DNA from: Perkinsus marinus ATCC 50983
Taxonomy: Eukaryota > Perkinsozoa > Perkinsida > Perkinsidae
Direction: 5' to 3'
DNA: 64,000 nt
Assembly (NCBI RefSeq): GCF_000006405.1
Contig: NW_003208655.1
Span: forward strand, 613,652 to 677,651
This document shows positions 32,801 through 45,323 of this stretch, piece by piece. The notes under the pieces were generated by a model that did not search any database, had not been told where the DNA came from, and saw nothing but the letters and a program-made list of their open reading frames with translations. Numbering within the stretch: position 1 is the first letter of the stretch; every line of letters starts with the position of its first letter. The translations under genes were made by a program, and so were the position numbers.

Positions 32801-35712
32801 CGATGATGAAATCGGGGGTTGTTCTCTATGTACTTGTGAAAACTGATAAGGGATTTCTGTGACAAATCGCAATGAATTGTTATAATACTGGTATTCATGC
32901 ACTGCCAATACCCGAGTGCTGTTGCTGGTGGTACCGTTCTCTCGTTCACGAGCTCATACACTGAAGTAGACACAAAAGGAAAACGTCGAGGACTCGGTTT
33001 TGAGAGTAGGAAAGGAGAAAATATATATCCTCTTTTAGACGCTAGTATATCTTCGCGAAGGTGGTCATGAACTATCCGAGTTGAATAATAGGGAGTCATC
33101 AGATCACGATCACGGAGAAGGGAGTGTCAATGTATGATGTGTGAATCTCATAGGGTGACCGCATGTTTTTAATGCCACGAAAATGAAGGATCTATCACGT
33201 TCACGAGGGTGAGATGTTCGAACGCGAAATCGAAAGTCGTTATTTTGCGATAAATGAGGTTTTTGAGAGGAACCGAAAGTTGTTCACGGATTAGGTGTGT
33301 TAGTTTCACAACTTCGCACATCGCCATTTGTTTGGTGGTTTTATTCCTGGATTAAATATTAAGTGGTGTAGAAAATTCAGCAATGGAAGGAAGAAATGCT
33401 CACATGTTTTCTCATCGAAAAACACCGAAGAATCTAAGGCTCTGATGCTTACATCTAAGCTGTCACTACGAGAAGTCCAATCACTAGACTAACCGAGGCC
33501 GTAATAGATATGCTACGAATTGCTCCCCATGGTTCACTGATCTACCCCGACGAGCACAACTTCAGTAGCAGACAAGAACAGAGATGATATCACACGTTAG
33601 TCATGTCGATCGAAAGTAATCATCTCGAATCTCTCAATCCGCCGTCTCAAACTGCGAACTGATTCCGCAGCAGCATGCAGCTCTCGATCAATGCTCGCCC
33701 CATGCGTCCACAGTAGGGGCTCATTCTCTATATGCAACTCGGCTCGCAATCTTCGTTCCAAGAGGAGCTCCTGGAATGGATATTCAACACTCCTCAACTC
33801 CATCAATGAGAAATGCATAATTGTCATGCACTCGAGAGTAATCAGAAATACATCACAAGAGTTCTGAAAACGCGATGATGCACCAGAATTCTTCTAACAC
33901 GACCTTATCGGTGTGCATGCTCAAGCGAACGCAGGGAAGCAATGAACCATACGATTCCTCATGTTTGGAAGTAGCCTCAACACGCCGAGAGAGTAACAGA
34001 ATGACCCACGAGAGATCGGCCAGTTTGGCTTTCGATGTGGTCAGCCGAGCCGTCCACCATGTCCTCGAGGAGCACTACCTGACGCAAAAGCCCCGCCGTT
34101 TACTCATTGCCAGTGTGAGCTTACAAGGGCTTGGAGTTTCTCTATTCTATGGCGAAGCGTGACAAGAGCTCGTTGTTGTCTATACGATATTGCTCGGGCT
34201 CTCTCGATTCTGGTCATAACCTACTACATGTGGCTGAATGCACCAGTGGTTGAATGCTGTGATCACTACGCTCAGTGCGGACTACTCTTAGTTACACTTG
34301 GTGCACTTGTAGTATTACTACAGTGTACAGCACTACAGTGTGTAGTACACGGTAACGCTTCTTGTTATGAGAGCGTGTAGGCTAGTTTCTTTCATAGAAC
34401 TTCTATAGCGTTGAACCAACAATATGGGAGTTCGATAAAATTATGGTGGAATGCTTAGAGCTTCATCGTAGTGAATATCTTACGGACCATTGTGAGTCTT
34501 CTATCCTACGAAATACTTACACTGGATGAGCCCGAATCTTTCAACCGCCACAGAGGGACGAAATCGATAGAGTTCGATGAGGTTTCGGACATTTCCAGAT
34601 GGGCTACTGTGGTGTACTGTAAAGATGCTCGGCTCGTGTGGTAACTTTTCGTGCAAGCTTTTCATACCGCTCGTTCGCCAACACGCCTCGACGAAACTTG
34701 ACTCAACTCAACCCTCGCAGAGATGAGAAAGGAAATGTTCTGAGTTCATGCGAAACCATCTCACAAGTCATGATCTAGAGAAGAGCATTGAAAAATCACC
34801 GCTCTTTTTATGTGGAAGGGAGAAGTCCAATCATAAAAAAAGAGTGCTCATACAACCGTAGAGAATCGGACGGCACCCCTGTTGAGGGTAATTAAAAGAA
34901 GCACCTAGGTACATAAATGACTAGCAGCGAGCAGAATAGCAATCTCAGCTAGAGCTCCCCTGCGGACGTATAATCATCCAAAGAGCACCTCTGGTGAACA
35001 CCTTAATTTTCTTGGACAAAGCATCACAGCATAAAACTGCTACAGATGGTAGCAACAAACACGGAAAGCAACCCGGTAACAATCCGATTTGAACTTCGTC
35101 TTTTCATGTTCCATACCAGATTTTCGTCAATTCGCGATTGGGTAGCTACCACTAATGCCCTTCTGAGGGCACCCCGGGAGATCCGCAGGGGCTCTTATTT
35201 ACCTTTTCTGAATCATCATCCCCGAATCATCGCTACTCCGGTCGATTACGGTGAGACACAGATCTATTTAGGTTCTCAAAGGTATGCCAGCGAGTGGGCA
35301 TCCAGGTGGGCCCAACTTCCTCCCTAAACCCGATATGCACGGATGGAAAGAAAAGACAGTTTCGTGCTGGGAATGCATTCACACACGAGCAGAGGCGCTT
35401 ACAATGCTGCTCTAGGACCGATGATTCTCCGGGCAAGGCAGTAAGGACTACTCGTAAGGCGATCGGAACACCTCCCCAAGCCGTACTAGCAGGTGTAAGG
35501 GTTCTCAAGAACCTCACAGGTATGCTGTCATCAGCGACACCAATCGCTGCGGCAAAGGGAATCCGGCCGGACCTATGCTGCATCTTGTCAAAGTCAACCT
35601 AAGATACCCTTCACTGCGAATAAATGAAGCGTTGAGGAAGTGCAAGTAAGTGCAAGATAGGCAAGATGTCTATCGAAAATTCATATTCCATCATCGTGCT
35701 ACTGTTGTTGCC
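32801..35712. other. Mostly unassigned; one minus-strand terminal exon
   Basis: On the minus strand, after a TTTTCAG acceptor at about 33,869, a frame runs to a stop at 33,597. It is charged and helical in character (RRLRAELHIENEP, ELHAAAESVRSLRRRIERFE). It looks like the last exon of a minus-strand gene, but I could not link upstream exons. Forward frames at 33,875-34,380 and 35,046-35,602 lack motifs, although 34,159-34,380 contains two hydrophobic runs. Confidence 0.3.
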
Positions 35713-38700
35713 ATGGTAACGTTTCAAGGCCTTTCGAAAACAGATTTGTCAACAGAGGGAGAGGACTCAGATAGTGCTGTGGGTGAGAAACCCCGATCTC
35801 GGATTAAATTACCCCCATTGGGGGAGTACAAATACGGTCGAGTGAAGCCTTCTTTGCTCGGCTTTCGAACAGCCTCGGGATTCACTGGTGGGATCGTCGG
35901 GCATAAGATGTCCGAGGCCCTCACCAAAGTGGTTGAGTCCGATCCACGCTTTATGGAAACTGTCGTTGTATTCACACAAAAGTTAATAGCATGTAAGTGT
36001 CGGGGGAGAAGGGGGGTGGGGGAACTCACTTGAAATCAGGTTCGAGTTTCCAACGAGGTGCGCCCAAAGCTGAGCGCACGAAGAACCTTACATTGAATCT
36101 ACTCACGGACATGTTGTGGGCGGTGCTGGTCTGCGTATGGGACAGCGAGTCGATCGATTGGCGGCGACGGGAAGCCGCCGGTCCTAACGAGGGTCATAAA
36201 AGGGCAATGCATGTGTCGGAGTCCGCGCCCTTTCTACCTACAATGCCAGTGGAGGGAGAAAGTGTGGAGGAGAGAGCAAAGCCGACGAGGAGCTACGCGT
36301 ATGTGCCTGAGGAGCCTTCTGGTCAACAAGGAGGAAGTGTGAGGAAGGATCTAGGCAAGGCCCCACGGGGGGACGCTGGTGGCCAAGGTAGCGGGATGAG
36401 GAGGAGTGTTTCCTTCGCGAAAAAAACCGGTGTTGTGGAGACTCGATCGACGCCGTCGGCGGCCAAAGCCACCGCAGCATCAGATGCCCCTATAGCCCCG
36501 AGAAGGAGCATCTCCTATGCCTCTGCACTACCAGCGGAGTTTATGGACTCTAGTGGAGGTTTGAAAATGGGATCCCAAGCTAACGAGGCTTCAATCGAGA
36601 AGCAATTGACGGCTAAGATGGTGAGCTGGCCTCAGTACAACCATCCGATGCCGCCTCTTCTTCATTCCTCCCAAGGACTATTATATTCAGCGATCGTTCT
36701 TTCCTTGGCTTGGGCGTTAATGTTATCAACAGAATGACGTTTACTTTTACAAGTGTTGTGGTAACATATCCCCTCTTGCTACACTAGGTAGCTCCGAGAA
36801 CTGTTTGACCCGACGAGTCTCTATATTGGTATTAGATTGAGAATGAGCTCTGATGTCGATACTATGCTCAGTAGTCGCTCTTCCCCTTTATAAATCGGCG
36901 TTGTTATCATATGTGTAGCTTCATTCGGTCATTCGTAGATATATTTGAGAAATCAGTACTGGACGGAGATAACGGAGTTGCGAGACAAGATGAGGAATAT
37001 GGCGCCTTACATGATGGATGCAGTGAATGAATGCTTGTTCAACGAGGAGCCTAGATACACGGTAATAAACACCCACCGTGGGGCTCGAACCCACGACCAC
37101 AAGGTTAAGAGCCTTGCGCTCTACCGACTGAGCTAGACGGGCTTGTTGGTGAATATAGCATGGTGTATTTTAGTTCGAACCAGACGAGTTCATGGCGGAG
37201 CACCAGTTGGAATACGTCGAAGCTGTGATTCGCGAGAAGACAAAGTTGGTGGCCACAAAATGTTCCGCTGCGGCAAAGCTCCAAATCGACAAGACGGTGA
37301 AGCTCCTGCAAGAGGCTCGAGCCAACTTGATTCGAGTTCAAAAGAAGGTGGCGGATCTCGAGGCCACCAACGAGGCTTTGGAGAAGAAGGTCGATATTCT
37401 AAGGAATCAACTTAAGCAGAGTAAACCTCTTTGCTGCTGGATTTGTAGAGCATTACTCACAGGTCAGCGGCAGACGGGCACGTCGAGAGGCGGCGGGTCT
37501 TCATCGGGGACGGGAGGGGGTACGTCGTCGTCGTCCACGGAAGAGAAGGAAGAGATGGATATGGGAGAGAGGCTGATTGAGGCTGAGGACCGGATAGCGG
37601 AGCTTCAGTTGATGATTAATCGACTAGAGCAGGAGAGGTTCTTGGCAGAGGGAGATGCGGAGGCGCTGATGATGGCGAAGAGTGGTATGGATGCCATGGG
37701 AGCTCAGGTAAAACAAGTCGAGTTGGGCTGGGTTACGATAGAAACACACTCTTACTATATATGATTGAAAACATTGGAGTTTCACCCGTGACAGGGAAAA
37801 GCATATTTTACAAACTACTGCATATCACCGCGAATATCAGGTTTTTCACACATAGTACTACGGCACTTCTCGTAAAACGGGTGAACTTCCATTGTTGCAA
37901 ATAGCATATAATGGAAAAACAATATAGCAAATATATCAAATAGCTTATTATAAGTAATATACGTTATTTACTAGTGATTACTAGTGACATGAATAGTATT
38001 AGGAATGATATTACACACTTTGAAGTATGAGGATAGGAACATATCCGTTGAAATAGCAGTGTGGTAATACCTAGTGTAGAGCGATTTGATCGATTGTTAT
38101 GATAGTAAGAATGCTTATCAGGAGGAAACGGCCAGAGTTGCGCGACTCGAGGAGGAGTTGGAAGAAGCTCGAGCGGAGGCAGCTAGGTGGAAGCAGGCGT
38201 TCGAAACGAGTGATTTCAAGCTGAATGTTGCTACGCAGGATTTAGGTGAGTTGAAATGCCCTGACTGGGGATCGAACCTGCGTGATGGCAGATGCTCTGC
38301 AGAGGAAGTTCGATACTGGTGTGGGTGGGCTGGAAGGTCATTGTAAAGATCTTGAAAGTGAGCTGGCTGCGACTAGACGAGCTCTTGAGGAGGTAGCCTG
38401 GGTGGGAAATACAGATTAGGTCTACTGAGATTCAACTGCGTCCTCTTCATGATCACTGGTTGTCAGGCTAATGAGGCTTCGGCGAAACGAATAGAAGCGG
38501 CCATGAAGTCGTTGCAAGCCGCCAATGGTGAGCTCCAAAGGCAACTAGCTGAAACCAAGAAGGAGAAGGAGATATGGGAGAGGAAGGCTGAGGTGGCCGA
38601 GAGAGAGGCGGAGGCTGCTAGGGAGGCGGCGCTAGAGAATAGGGCGAGAGAGTAATAATGGAGGAGGGCGGGATCGAACTTGGGATCTTCTTCATAGAAG

Positions 38701-40177
38701 TCGGCAGCTCCCCCATTAAGCCGGAATTGTTGCTTTAATTGAGGAGGGGCTCTTTCGTCGTTGTGAAGTGTAGAATTCAAACTCTCAGATTAGAATGTTC
38801 AATTGAAACCTCATACTTCGTTCGGTCAAGCAGCCGAAGAAAAGCCACCATTTTTCCCATCGTTGGGTTATTTCCAGGCCATCTGCTGTTCCGATCGCCG
38901 AGTCTGCTGGGGGAGGCGGGAGGGAGGCTGAGAAGATCAAACAGCTCGAGAGGGAGTTAGCAGTAATGGTGTTAGTATGGCGTTGGAAATATTGTGTATT
39001 CCAGCGGTCTGTGGAGAAGTTGAAGACAGTTCAAGAAAAGCAGGGGGAAGGAGAGTCGGTGAGTATTAGGGAAGAATGCGAGGAGTGGAGGGAACGTGCG
39101 GAACGGGCTGAGGCAGAGTTGGAGAAATTACGGTCAGTTTTGGCGGAAAACGAAGTCGAGATGGGTGAAGCAAGGGAAGCGGCGTTGAGGAAATCCAAAG
39201 GGAGCGCAAGATGAGCAAGATTTGCATCAGATTGGTAGAGAGATTTTACCCGAGGGGNNNNNNNNNNNNNNNNNNNNNNNNNNNNNNNNNNNNNNNNNNN
39301 NNNNNNNNNNNNNNNNNNNNNNNNNNNNNNNNNNNNNNNNNNNNNNNNNNNNNNNNNTGAGAGCACGAGTTAGGACTTTGCGAGAACGGGAGTTCTTGGC
39401 TGTGTATTACGCTAGGGCGGGGTATGAGGCGTTCACTGGCTTTGAAGTGGGGTGGAGTGGTAAGCTGAGAATAGGGGGGAGGAGGGATGGTGATGAGGAG
39501 ACAAGGAGAGGTAGTGTTGGTGGTGGACCTGTTTTGAATCTTAGTCGGGGGAACCTAAGATATTCTGAGGTTGTTTTTTTTTCAGAGTCGCGTTTGAAGA
39601 GCCTGGATGAGACAACTCGAAGACGGCAGATGGTACGCGTACTGTTATAATTATTATATATATTATATTTAATATTTTCATTATTGGAGTTTCACCATCC
39701 GTTTTACGTGAAGTGGCGTAGTAATACTCTGTGAAAACCTGATAGTCGCGGTGATATGCAGTAGTCGTGAAATATATTTTTTACTAGTGTTTTTCATATC
39801 ACTAGGATGGTGACACTCCATTGATATTAATACTTGGGCAACTCCGCTCCATCTGCCACCTCCCTGTCGTAGGTTGGATATTCGAGCACACCTCAACTTC
39901 ATAATGTTGCTGGATTTTATGCAACCGTTCCTACTCAGAGGACTCCGAATCGATCAGGCTTCCTTCGGTGAGTTGGTGTTGTTGTTGGTTGATAAGTGTT
40001 ATTTCATTTTATTGTTTCAGCACACCCCTGAGGAGATCGACGGCGATTTCTGCAGCTGAACATCAGCACATGTATGAATTGTCGTTTTCGGTGGATAAGA
40101 GCTATCTATTGACGGGCTCAACTGTGAATACACTGCCTAGGTTGGGCGCATTTACCAGTGGGAAGAATTCTTCTTGA
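35713..40177 (+). CDS. Long coiled-coil protein, multi-exon
   Basis: Exons are 35713-35992, 36040-36620, 36939-37061, 37174-37420, 37463-37707, 38080-38245, 38292-38392, 38467-38651, 38878-38962, 39005 to the gap, post-gap to 39459, 39586-39632, 39873-39967 and 40021-40177. Phases agree throughout except around the 100-N gap. The N-terminal 290 residues are polar, with repeated RRS[IV]S[FY]A segments ([18 protein letters not shown]) that could be phosphorylation sites. From residue 300 on there are long heptad-type helices ([60 protein letters not shown]). No enzymatic domain was seen; a cytoskeletal or scaffold role is inferred. Its introns carry an intact tRNA gene, two tRNA relics and two family A elements. 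Confidence 0.7.
37070..37142 (-). tRNA. tRNA-Lys (anticodon CUU), antisense inside an intron
   Basis: The 73-nt sequence folds as a standard cloverleaf. The acceptor stem GCCCGTC pairs with GGTGGGT (three G-T pairs). The D-arm includes TAGCTCAGTCGGTAGAGC (a good A box). The anticodon loop CTCTTAA gives CUU between stems CAAGG and CCTTG. The T-arm is GTGGG-TTCGAGC-CCCAC, with a perfect B box GGTTCGAGCCC. It lies entirely inside a 112-bp intron (37062-37173) of the coiled-coil gene, in the opposite orientation. CCA is not encoded, as usual for eukaryotes. Confidence 0.93.
37776..37890 (-). repeat. Family A element, copy 2 (intron)
   Basis: Bounded by GGAGTTTCACCC and GGGTGAACTTCC. It lies in the 37708-38079 intron of the coiled-coil gene. 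Confidence 0.75.
38246..38291 (-). other. 46-bp intron with tRNA relic reaching into the exon
   Basis: On the minus strand CAGGTTCGATCCCCAG is a T-arm-like B-box and is preceded by CTGCCATCACGCAG, an anticodon-arm-like hairpin. The further 5' part, CTCTGCAGAGCAT, resembles a D-arm and lies in the downstream exon, where it encodes DALQRK. The splice acceptor therefore falls within tRNA-like sequence. Confidence 0.55.
38652..38725 (-). other. tRNA relic at the 5' end of a 226-bp intron
   Basis: Starting about 7 bp after the GTAATAAT donor, the minus strand reads AAGTTCGATCCCGCCC, a B-box with an imperfect T-stem, preceded by an anticodon-like hairpin CTTCTATGAAG. The intron (38652-38877) joins ...ENRARE to PSAVPIAES in frame. 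Confidence 0.55.
39258..39357. other. Assembly gap of 100 N
   Basis: Exactly 100 N bases fall inside the coiled-coil gene. The length suggests a placeholder, so the true missing sequence is unknown. Confidence 0.99.
39686..39819 (+). repeat. Family A element, copy 3 (intron)
   Basis: Near full length. Lies within the 39633-39872 intron of the coiled-coil gene. Confidence 0.8.
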
Positions 40178-40930
40178 GATTATCCATGTTAAGCACGGTG
40201 TTCACTTCGTCGGGTTTTGCGTTGGGAGTTGAATTTGTATTTTACGCTTTTGGCGACTCGAGCTCTTTCCTCAATGGTTGCGGACGAGAGTGTGGAATTT
40301 TAGTGCTTGATACAAAATCCAAGGGAGTCCGCTGCTGCGTGGATCAGCTTGTAGAGTGCGCCGAAGTCGTGTGAAAACGTGTCGTATATAATATATTTCT
40401 ATAGCATATACTTAGAGTTTCACCAGTGATATGAAAAACATATTTCGCAATTCACCCGTTATCGGCGGTCGCGGAAACATAAACGTTTTATAATTTACAT
40501 GAAGTATTACTCTACTTCTAAACCGGGTCATCGTGAAACACCAATGTCACACAATGCCAACTATATATCTTATATGATAGTAATAGTTGGCATATATTTA
40601 TGATGGTAATTTGGAAAAACCCATGTTGACAATATTTAGTAATATGGATTTCAGCTCCTTATTACAGGCCTCGAATTCACCAGAAATTATCTACAGCATC
40701 TATTATAGTATAGTCCTACGGGCCGGTCGAAACCACACGAATTCGTTATTCGAAAAAAAAATTCCACCGAAGCGTGTTGAGTATTTTTGTTAGAAACGTA
40801 TCCTTCATAGTGAGTAACGTGAATATGTCAACAACAACAACAGGGGAGAAATGCCTGCTGAGATATGTGTGTCGAAGTATAGAGTTCCTCACGTTCTTGA
40901 CCGAGGTAGTAGTGGTATTATGATGTGAAA
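40178..40930. other. Intergenic with a family A element
   Basis: A short frame at 40,195-40,373 (GVEFVFYAFGDSSSFLNG) is unassigned and may be 3' UTR. An ATG at 40,851 (MPAEICVSKYRVPHVLDR) could be an upstream start of the next gene, but the phase does not fit the exon I can read. Confidence 0.35.
40413..40542 (-). repeat. Family A element, copy 4 (intergenic)
   Basis: A diverged copy and the only one not clearly inside an intron; it lies about 235 bp past the coiled-coil gene stop. Confidence 0.65.
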
Positions 40931-43900
40931 ATGCGTCGCTCCGCTCAGGAGGATTTCGGAAGGCTCATGCAAGTGTGTCGGTCATGTCGACTTGAAGACG
41001 GCTCGGTTGAGGAAAAGTGGTTTAGGGCTTTCCACGTGCAGAGGAGGCTATTTGGCATGAAGAATACAACTATGGTGAGTGGGATGAATATGATGATTAC
41101 CATCGTGTAAGTGTGTGAGTTTGAAGTCCAACATCAACGACAACACGGCTTAGTCGTATCGACGTACGTTAGCTCACGCGAGATTGGTTTTAGTCTACTA
41201 AATTGACTTTCATCAAGAGTGAGAGAACTCTCCTCTTTATACCGTAACATTGCATGTTAAGTCGACAAGAGATGTGAAGGGAAATATCTGGCCACATGTA
41301 GCAAACTGATGAAGTCTCTAGTGCAGTTAGTGTAAAATGAGATTAAATTTCGGATGTGTAAATGCTCGCTTTCCTCAGCAGCTGAGCTAAGGTATTTTCA
41401 CAATAATTATAAAAGTTTGCATACAACTTGCGATAGAAGTGTTTTAAAACCAATATGAAATTCCCAAAATTTTGGTATTATCACCGACATATTTGTTTGA
41501 CCATGTTCATCTACACTGTATGTAGATGGAATAATTCATTTAAAAATATATGAATGGGAAATAGCAAATGAGTGTTTTCTATTCCGGGACTAATGATAGT
41601 AAACAAGTTGCTGCTATCATAGTCTCGAAAGGCTACTTTTATCACATCACTTGTTCATAGCAATGTTAACACTATTTATACGATATAGTTTTAAATTGAT
41701 TCTCACTAATTTCGCAAAATTTTCATATCAACACACTGTATTGGAGTTTCACCACCCGTTTTACGCGAAGTGGCGTAAAACTAGGTGAAAAACGCGATAT
41801 TCGCGGTGATAGTCTTGAAATATGTTTTGCACCAGTGTTTTTCATATCACTAGGGTGATGAAACTCGATTGTTGTATCTTGCAATCTTGCATTTCCTCAA
41901 CGCCTTAGGTAATACAACCTCCACCCGGCCTCACTCTCAAGGAGCTCTCCATTATAGCGACTAAGTTGCCCTTATCGTTTGATGCGAAACGTCAAGCACG
42001 ACGAGGTGGCGAGGACGTTGATTTCACCGAGGATGGTATGTTGAGGTCTCCTGCTGAGAATAGTGATGTTGCTAGTCGTGAAATCTTACCCTCCCTCGGG
42101 CGTAGATGTTGTAGATTTGAAATAATAAACTCTGTAATTGTTAGTGAATCTGGCGTGGAAAAAAGGCATCATAGTTTCGAAGGCATACAGTTTACAACAC
42201 CCTCGGATGAGAATAATGATGTTGTTATGGTTAAATGATGATGGTAATTATATATTGTAACACCCTAACACCAAATAGAATATAAATATGATCGGTTGAT
42301 GTAGTATAAATATAAGAATAGGCAATACATTTATTACTAATAATATTACCGTTATTGTCTAGATCGAGTGGTGAGGTGTTTGCGTGTCGGTGGTGACCGT
42401 TGTGTTACAGCTGATGCCCCGCTAGCAACACCACTACAGCCACAGTTGAGGGATGGGGTAAGGGGGGATCTTTATGGGAGAAAATTACCTTTCTGAAAAA
42501 CTGTACTTTTCGGATTTTCTTCCCGATTAGTTCGGGACGATTTTTTTTATTTCGTTTTTACATATTCCCGGCCTTACTATGTGAAATGTGGATTGCAAAT
42601 TTGACGAGTTATGGAAGCTGTTGAGTGAATAAAGCCGTTCTATTTCATGAAATGAGAATCACTTCGCTCCGCTCATTGAGCTTGCGTACGAATGTAGTTA
42701 AGTTTTCACAAGAATCTATAAGGCTTTCATGTTGGGAGGAATATTCGTTTTGGAATTCACTCGACAATGTGAAAGTAAAATTGATTCGATATGCTATGGA
42801 CTTTGTTTTCAAAATTAATTGAAATTTTTCCTCAAATTGAACACGCTGTATTCGAACGATATAACTAGGTTAGTAGTGTTCATGAACAAATTCTGATACC
42901 GATATCAGTTGGAATTGGGGAGTTGAGTCGATCATGTGTTACCCTTCCTCTTCGTTGGGAGAATTCGATGATTTCGGGGTCTTCTGCGTGTTCTCATCGG
43001 TTATAAAGCTTACACTCAATGAGATGAAGCGCAGTTGGTAACAATTTGACAATACATTATCATTTTTGGTGGTTTACAAGCATGTTGTTGTTGTTGTTGT
43101 CGCTGAACCTTTCTTACCATTATTCAAGTACGACGTATAACTATGTGACGCAAGAGTTAAGTTTTCATATAAGGAAAGTAACCACCGATTCACCTTGTGT
43201 ATGAGCCAACCAACCAAACACATTGAACTCCTGCCCTCATACGTAGGTTCTGGTGGTATCCCCAGTATCATATTATGAAGTAACGATACGCCCATCTGAG
43301 CGACCACGTTGGACTAACGCATCTGTGAAGCAATGTGTTAGTGTTGGTGTATGTTTGAGAAGCTGGAAGCAGCGTTCAGGAGGGCAGCAAGCTGGCTGGT
43401 GCAGGTGGGCTTAGGGGGAAGAGGTGGCTTGCCAAAACGCCATTTGAAGTAGAACATGAAGTTTGTAGCAGCAGGCTCGAAGCGATCGCCGTCGTGGTTC
43501 GAGTGTTAGCTTAAAATTGATTGTGAAAGTAGAATTTATATTTCCCCAACTAGATGATATAGATTCTAAGTTGAAGTAGCCGCTCAAAGAGCAGCCGCCG
43601 AATTTTCCTTGAGAAGATCTCTGTGAATAGTGGTTCGATGGCCGATAGTGGGCATCGAAGTAATAATACTATTAACGAAAAAAAGTTTTTATGTGATCGA
43701 GAAACTAAAGCATTAACATCGCAACACAGAGAAGGAGCATCGTCGATTGATATTACTCTGAGTCCACTTGCAATATGCTAAGTTGCTATCACCTCGATGG
43801 GTAAATGGAAAGGGAATAATTACTATATATAATCTGAATATTGATGGAGTTTCACCCGTTTTACGTGAAGTGGCGTAATACCCGGTGAAAAACGCGATAT

Positions 43901-45063
43901 TCGCACTATGTAGTAGTCGTAGAATATATTTTCCACTAGTGTTTTTCATATCACTAGGGTGAAACTCCAATGATAAAGTATTATAACCTTATTCATATGC
44001 ACTGCCCTGTTTCGGGAGGGGGGGGGGGGAATATGTTGCAACAACAGTCCTCCGGCACGGGCGTTTTTGTAGTAATCGAGTAAAGCCTGTGTATGTGTTA
44101 CAGAAGTGTCACTATTTTTACTAGATACAGCTGGGGTCTTCATGGTGATGATGGTAACCTCTTTCACGGTAGTGGCATGCATCATGCTGGTGACGCATTC
44201 AGTCGGCCCTTTGGGGCTGGTGACACTATTGGTGAGTGAACACTCGACCCCTTCCTAATGCTACTGTCGTTGTTGTAGGATGTGGAGTGGACTACCGTAA
44301 CAATACCATTTTCTATACCCTCAACGGGCAACTACTTGGTGATGCATTCTCCTTGCATAGTGTCCCGTTCAGGAGGAGGATGATTCCGATGGTCGGGTTG
44401 GATACGGAGTGGTATGTGGAAATCAATCTAGGACAGGAAAACTTCATGTATCGTGGGTTGCCTACTTCTACTGCAACGACACTAGCTGAGCTTGCTGATT
44501 ATGCGATTAATAAGGGGTGGGTGAGAACGTCTCCGCCGGTGAGGGGTGATGAAAGAATTACTATACGGGGAAGCATCATACGCCGACTGATGCGTGTCAC
44601 TGGGAGGGAAGATAAAGCGGTCGCATGCACGTTGCAACCGTTGACATCGCAGTTCAGCTCGGATGGCAACGAGAGCGAGAGTTGGTCGGAAGTTATAGAA
44701 ATGCGTGATGACATTTTTGAGGATGATGTTACTAGTGATGATGATTTATTAAACGATTCTGATTTTGTGGTTGAAGGAATTGATGACGAGTTTGACGACA
44801 TAGATGAGTTGGAGTACTTTGATATTAATCCTGAGGAGAATCTCGTTGAAACTGTACTTGACACAGACTTGGTGGATTTCGAATTGATACATAACACCCA
44901 GTGGGAAGACACGAATATGGTATATGAGAATGCCTCTGTAGATGAGGAACCTCTTGTCATCGAAGATAGCGATTCAGATTACTATGATATTGTGCGCTCT
45001 TTTAGAGAGGGAGGGTCTGGGGACTTTTATGGGTCTCGAGCGCTACCTGCCGATTCTGAATGA
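40931..45063 (+). CDS. SPRY-domain protein with acidic C terminus
   Basis: Exons read are 40931-41074, 41909-42035, 42363-42457, 44125-44231 and 44279-45063. At least one exon between 42,458 and 44,124 is missing from my model. The SPRY/B30.2 core is clear: YSWGLHGDDGNLFHGSG, FGAGDTIG joined across a 47-bp intron to CGVDYRNNTIFYTLNG, then MIPMVGLD and VEINLGQENFMYRG. This order matches RanBPM/SPRYD-type domains, which bind peptide partners. After the domain the protein is very acidic (for example DDDLLNDSDFVV; DEFDDIDELEYFD). The N-terminal exon has three Cys in VCRSCRLEDG but no full zinc motif. Its introns hold one family B and two family A elements. Confidence 0.7.
41361..41520 (+). repeat. 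Family B element, copy 4 (intron)
   Basis: A diverged copy in the 41075-41908 intron of the SPRY gene, retaining the CTTTCCTCAGC...GAGCTAAGG block. Confidence 0.6.
41743..41866 (+). repeat. Family A element, copy 5 (intron)
   Basis: Near full length, in the same intron as family B copy 4. Confidence 0.8.
43846..43968 (+). repeat. Family A element, copy 6 (intron)
   Basis: The best-preserved copy: GGAGTTTCACCC at the left and GGGTGAAACTCC at the right, 123 bp. It lies upstream of the SPRY core exon. Confidence 0.85.
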
Positions 45064-45323
45064 GGATCTTTATGCAACTTTTACGTGTACTATTGAATTG
45101 TCGATGAAGCATTGAAGTGATTAATATTTTGAGAGTGAAAAAGTTGCATATTTCTGTTGAAGATTTAACACACGTCGTCTTTACTTCAAATCGTTTCCAA
45201 CGTCTTTTCCAAGCCTTGGGAGTAGCGTTTAGAAATTTAATAGAATTCTTCTATGCAATGCAACTAGAAAAATACATGGTGAAAGTGAAGTAGAGATATA
45301 CGATATTCTGCTGGCGGTTTGCC

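Noticed and set aside
40851-40925. Upstream ATG (MPAEICVSKYRVPHVLDR) as the start of the SPRY protein
   Set aside because: The possible donor after VLDR gives a phase that does not match the next exon, so I kept the downstream ATG.
43990-44030. Run of about 11 G as a functional G-quadruplex
   Set aside because: It is a single homopolymer run in an intron with no additional G-tracts of similar spacing; it may be a sequencing artefact.
44499-44960. 153-codon Ser-rich minus-strand reading frame
   Set aside because: It is the complement of the acidic Asp/Glu-rich tail of the SPRY protein and has no independent support.
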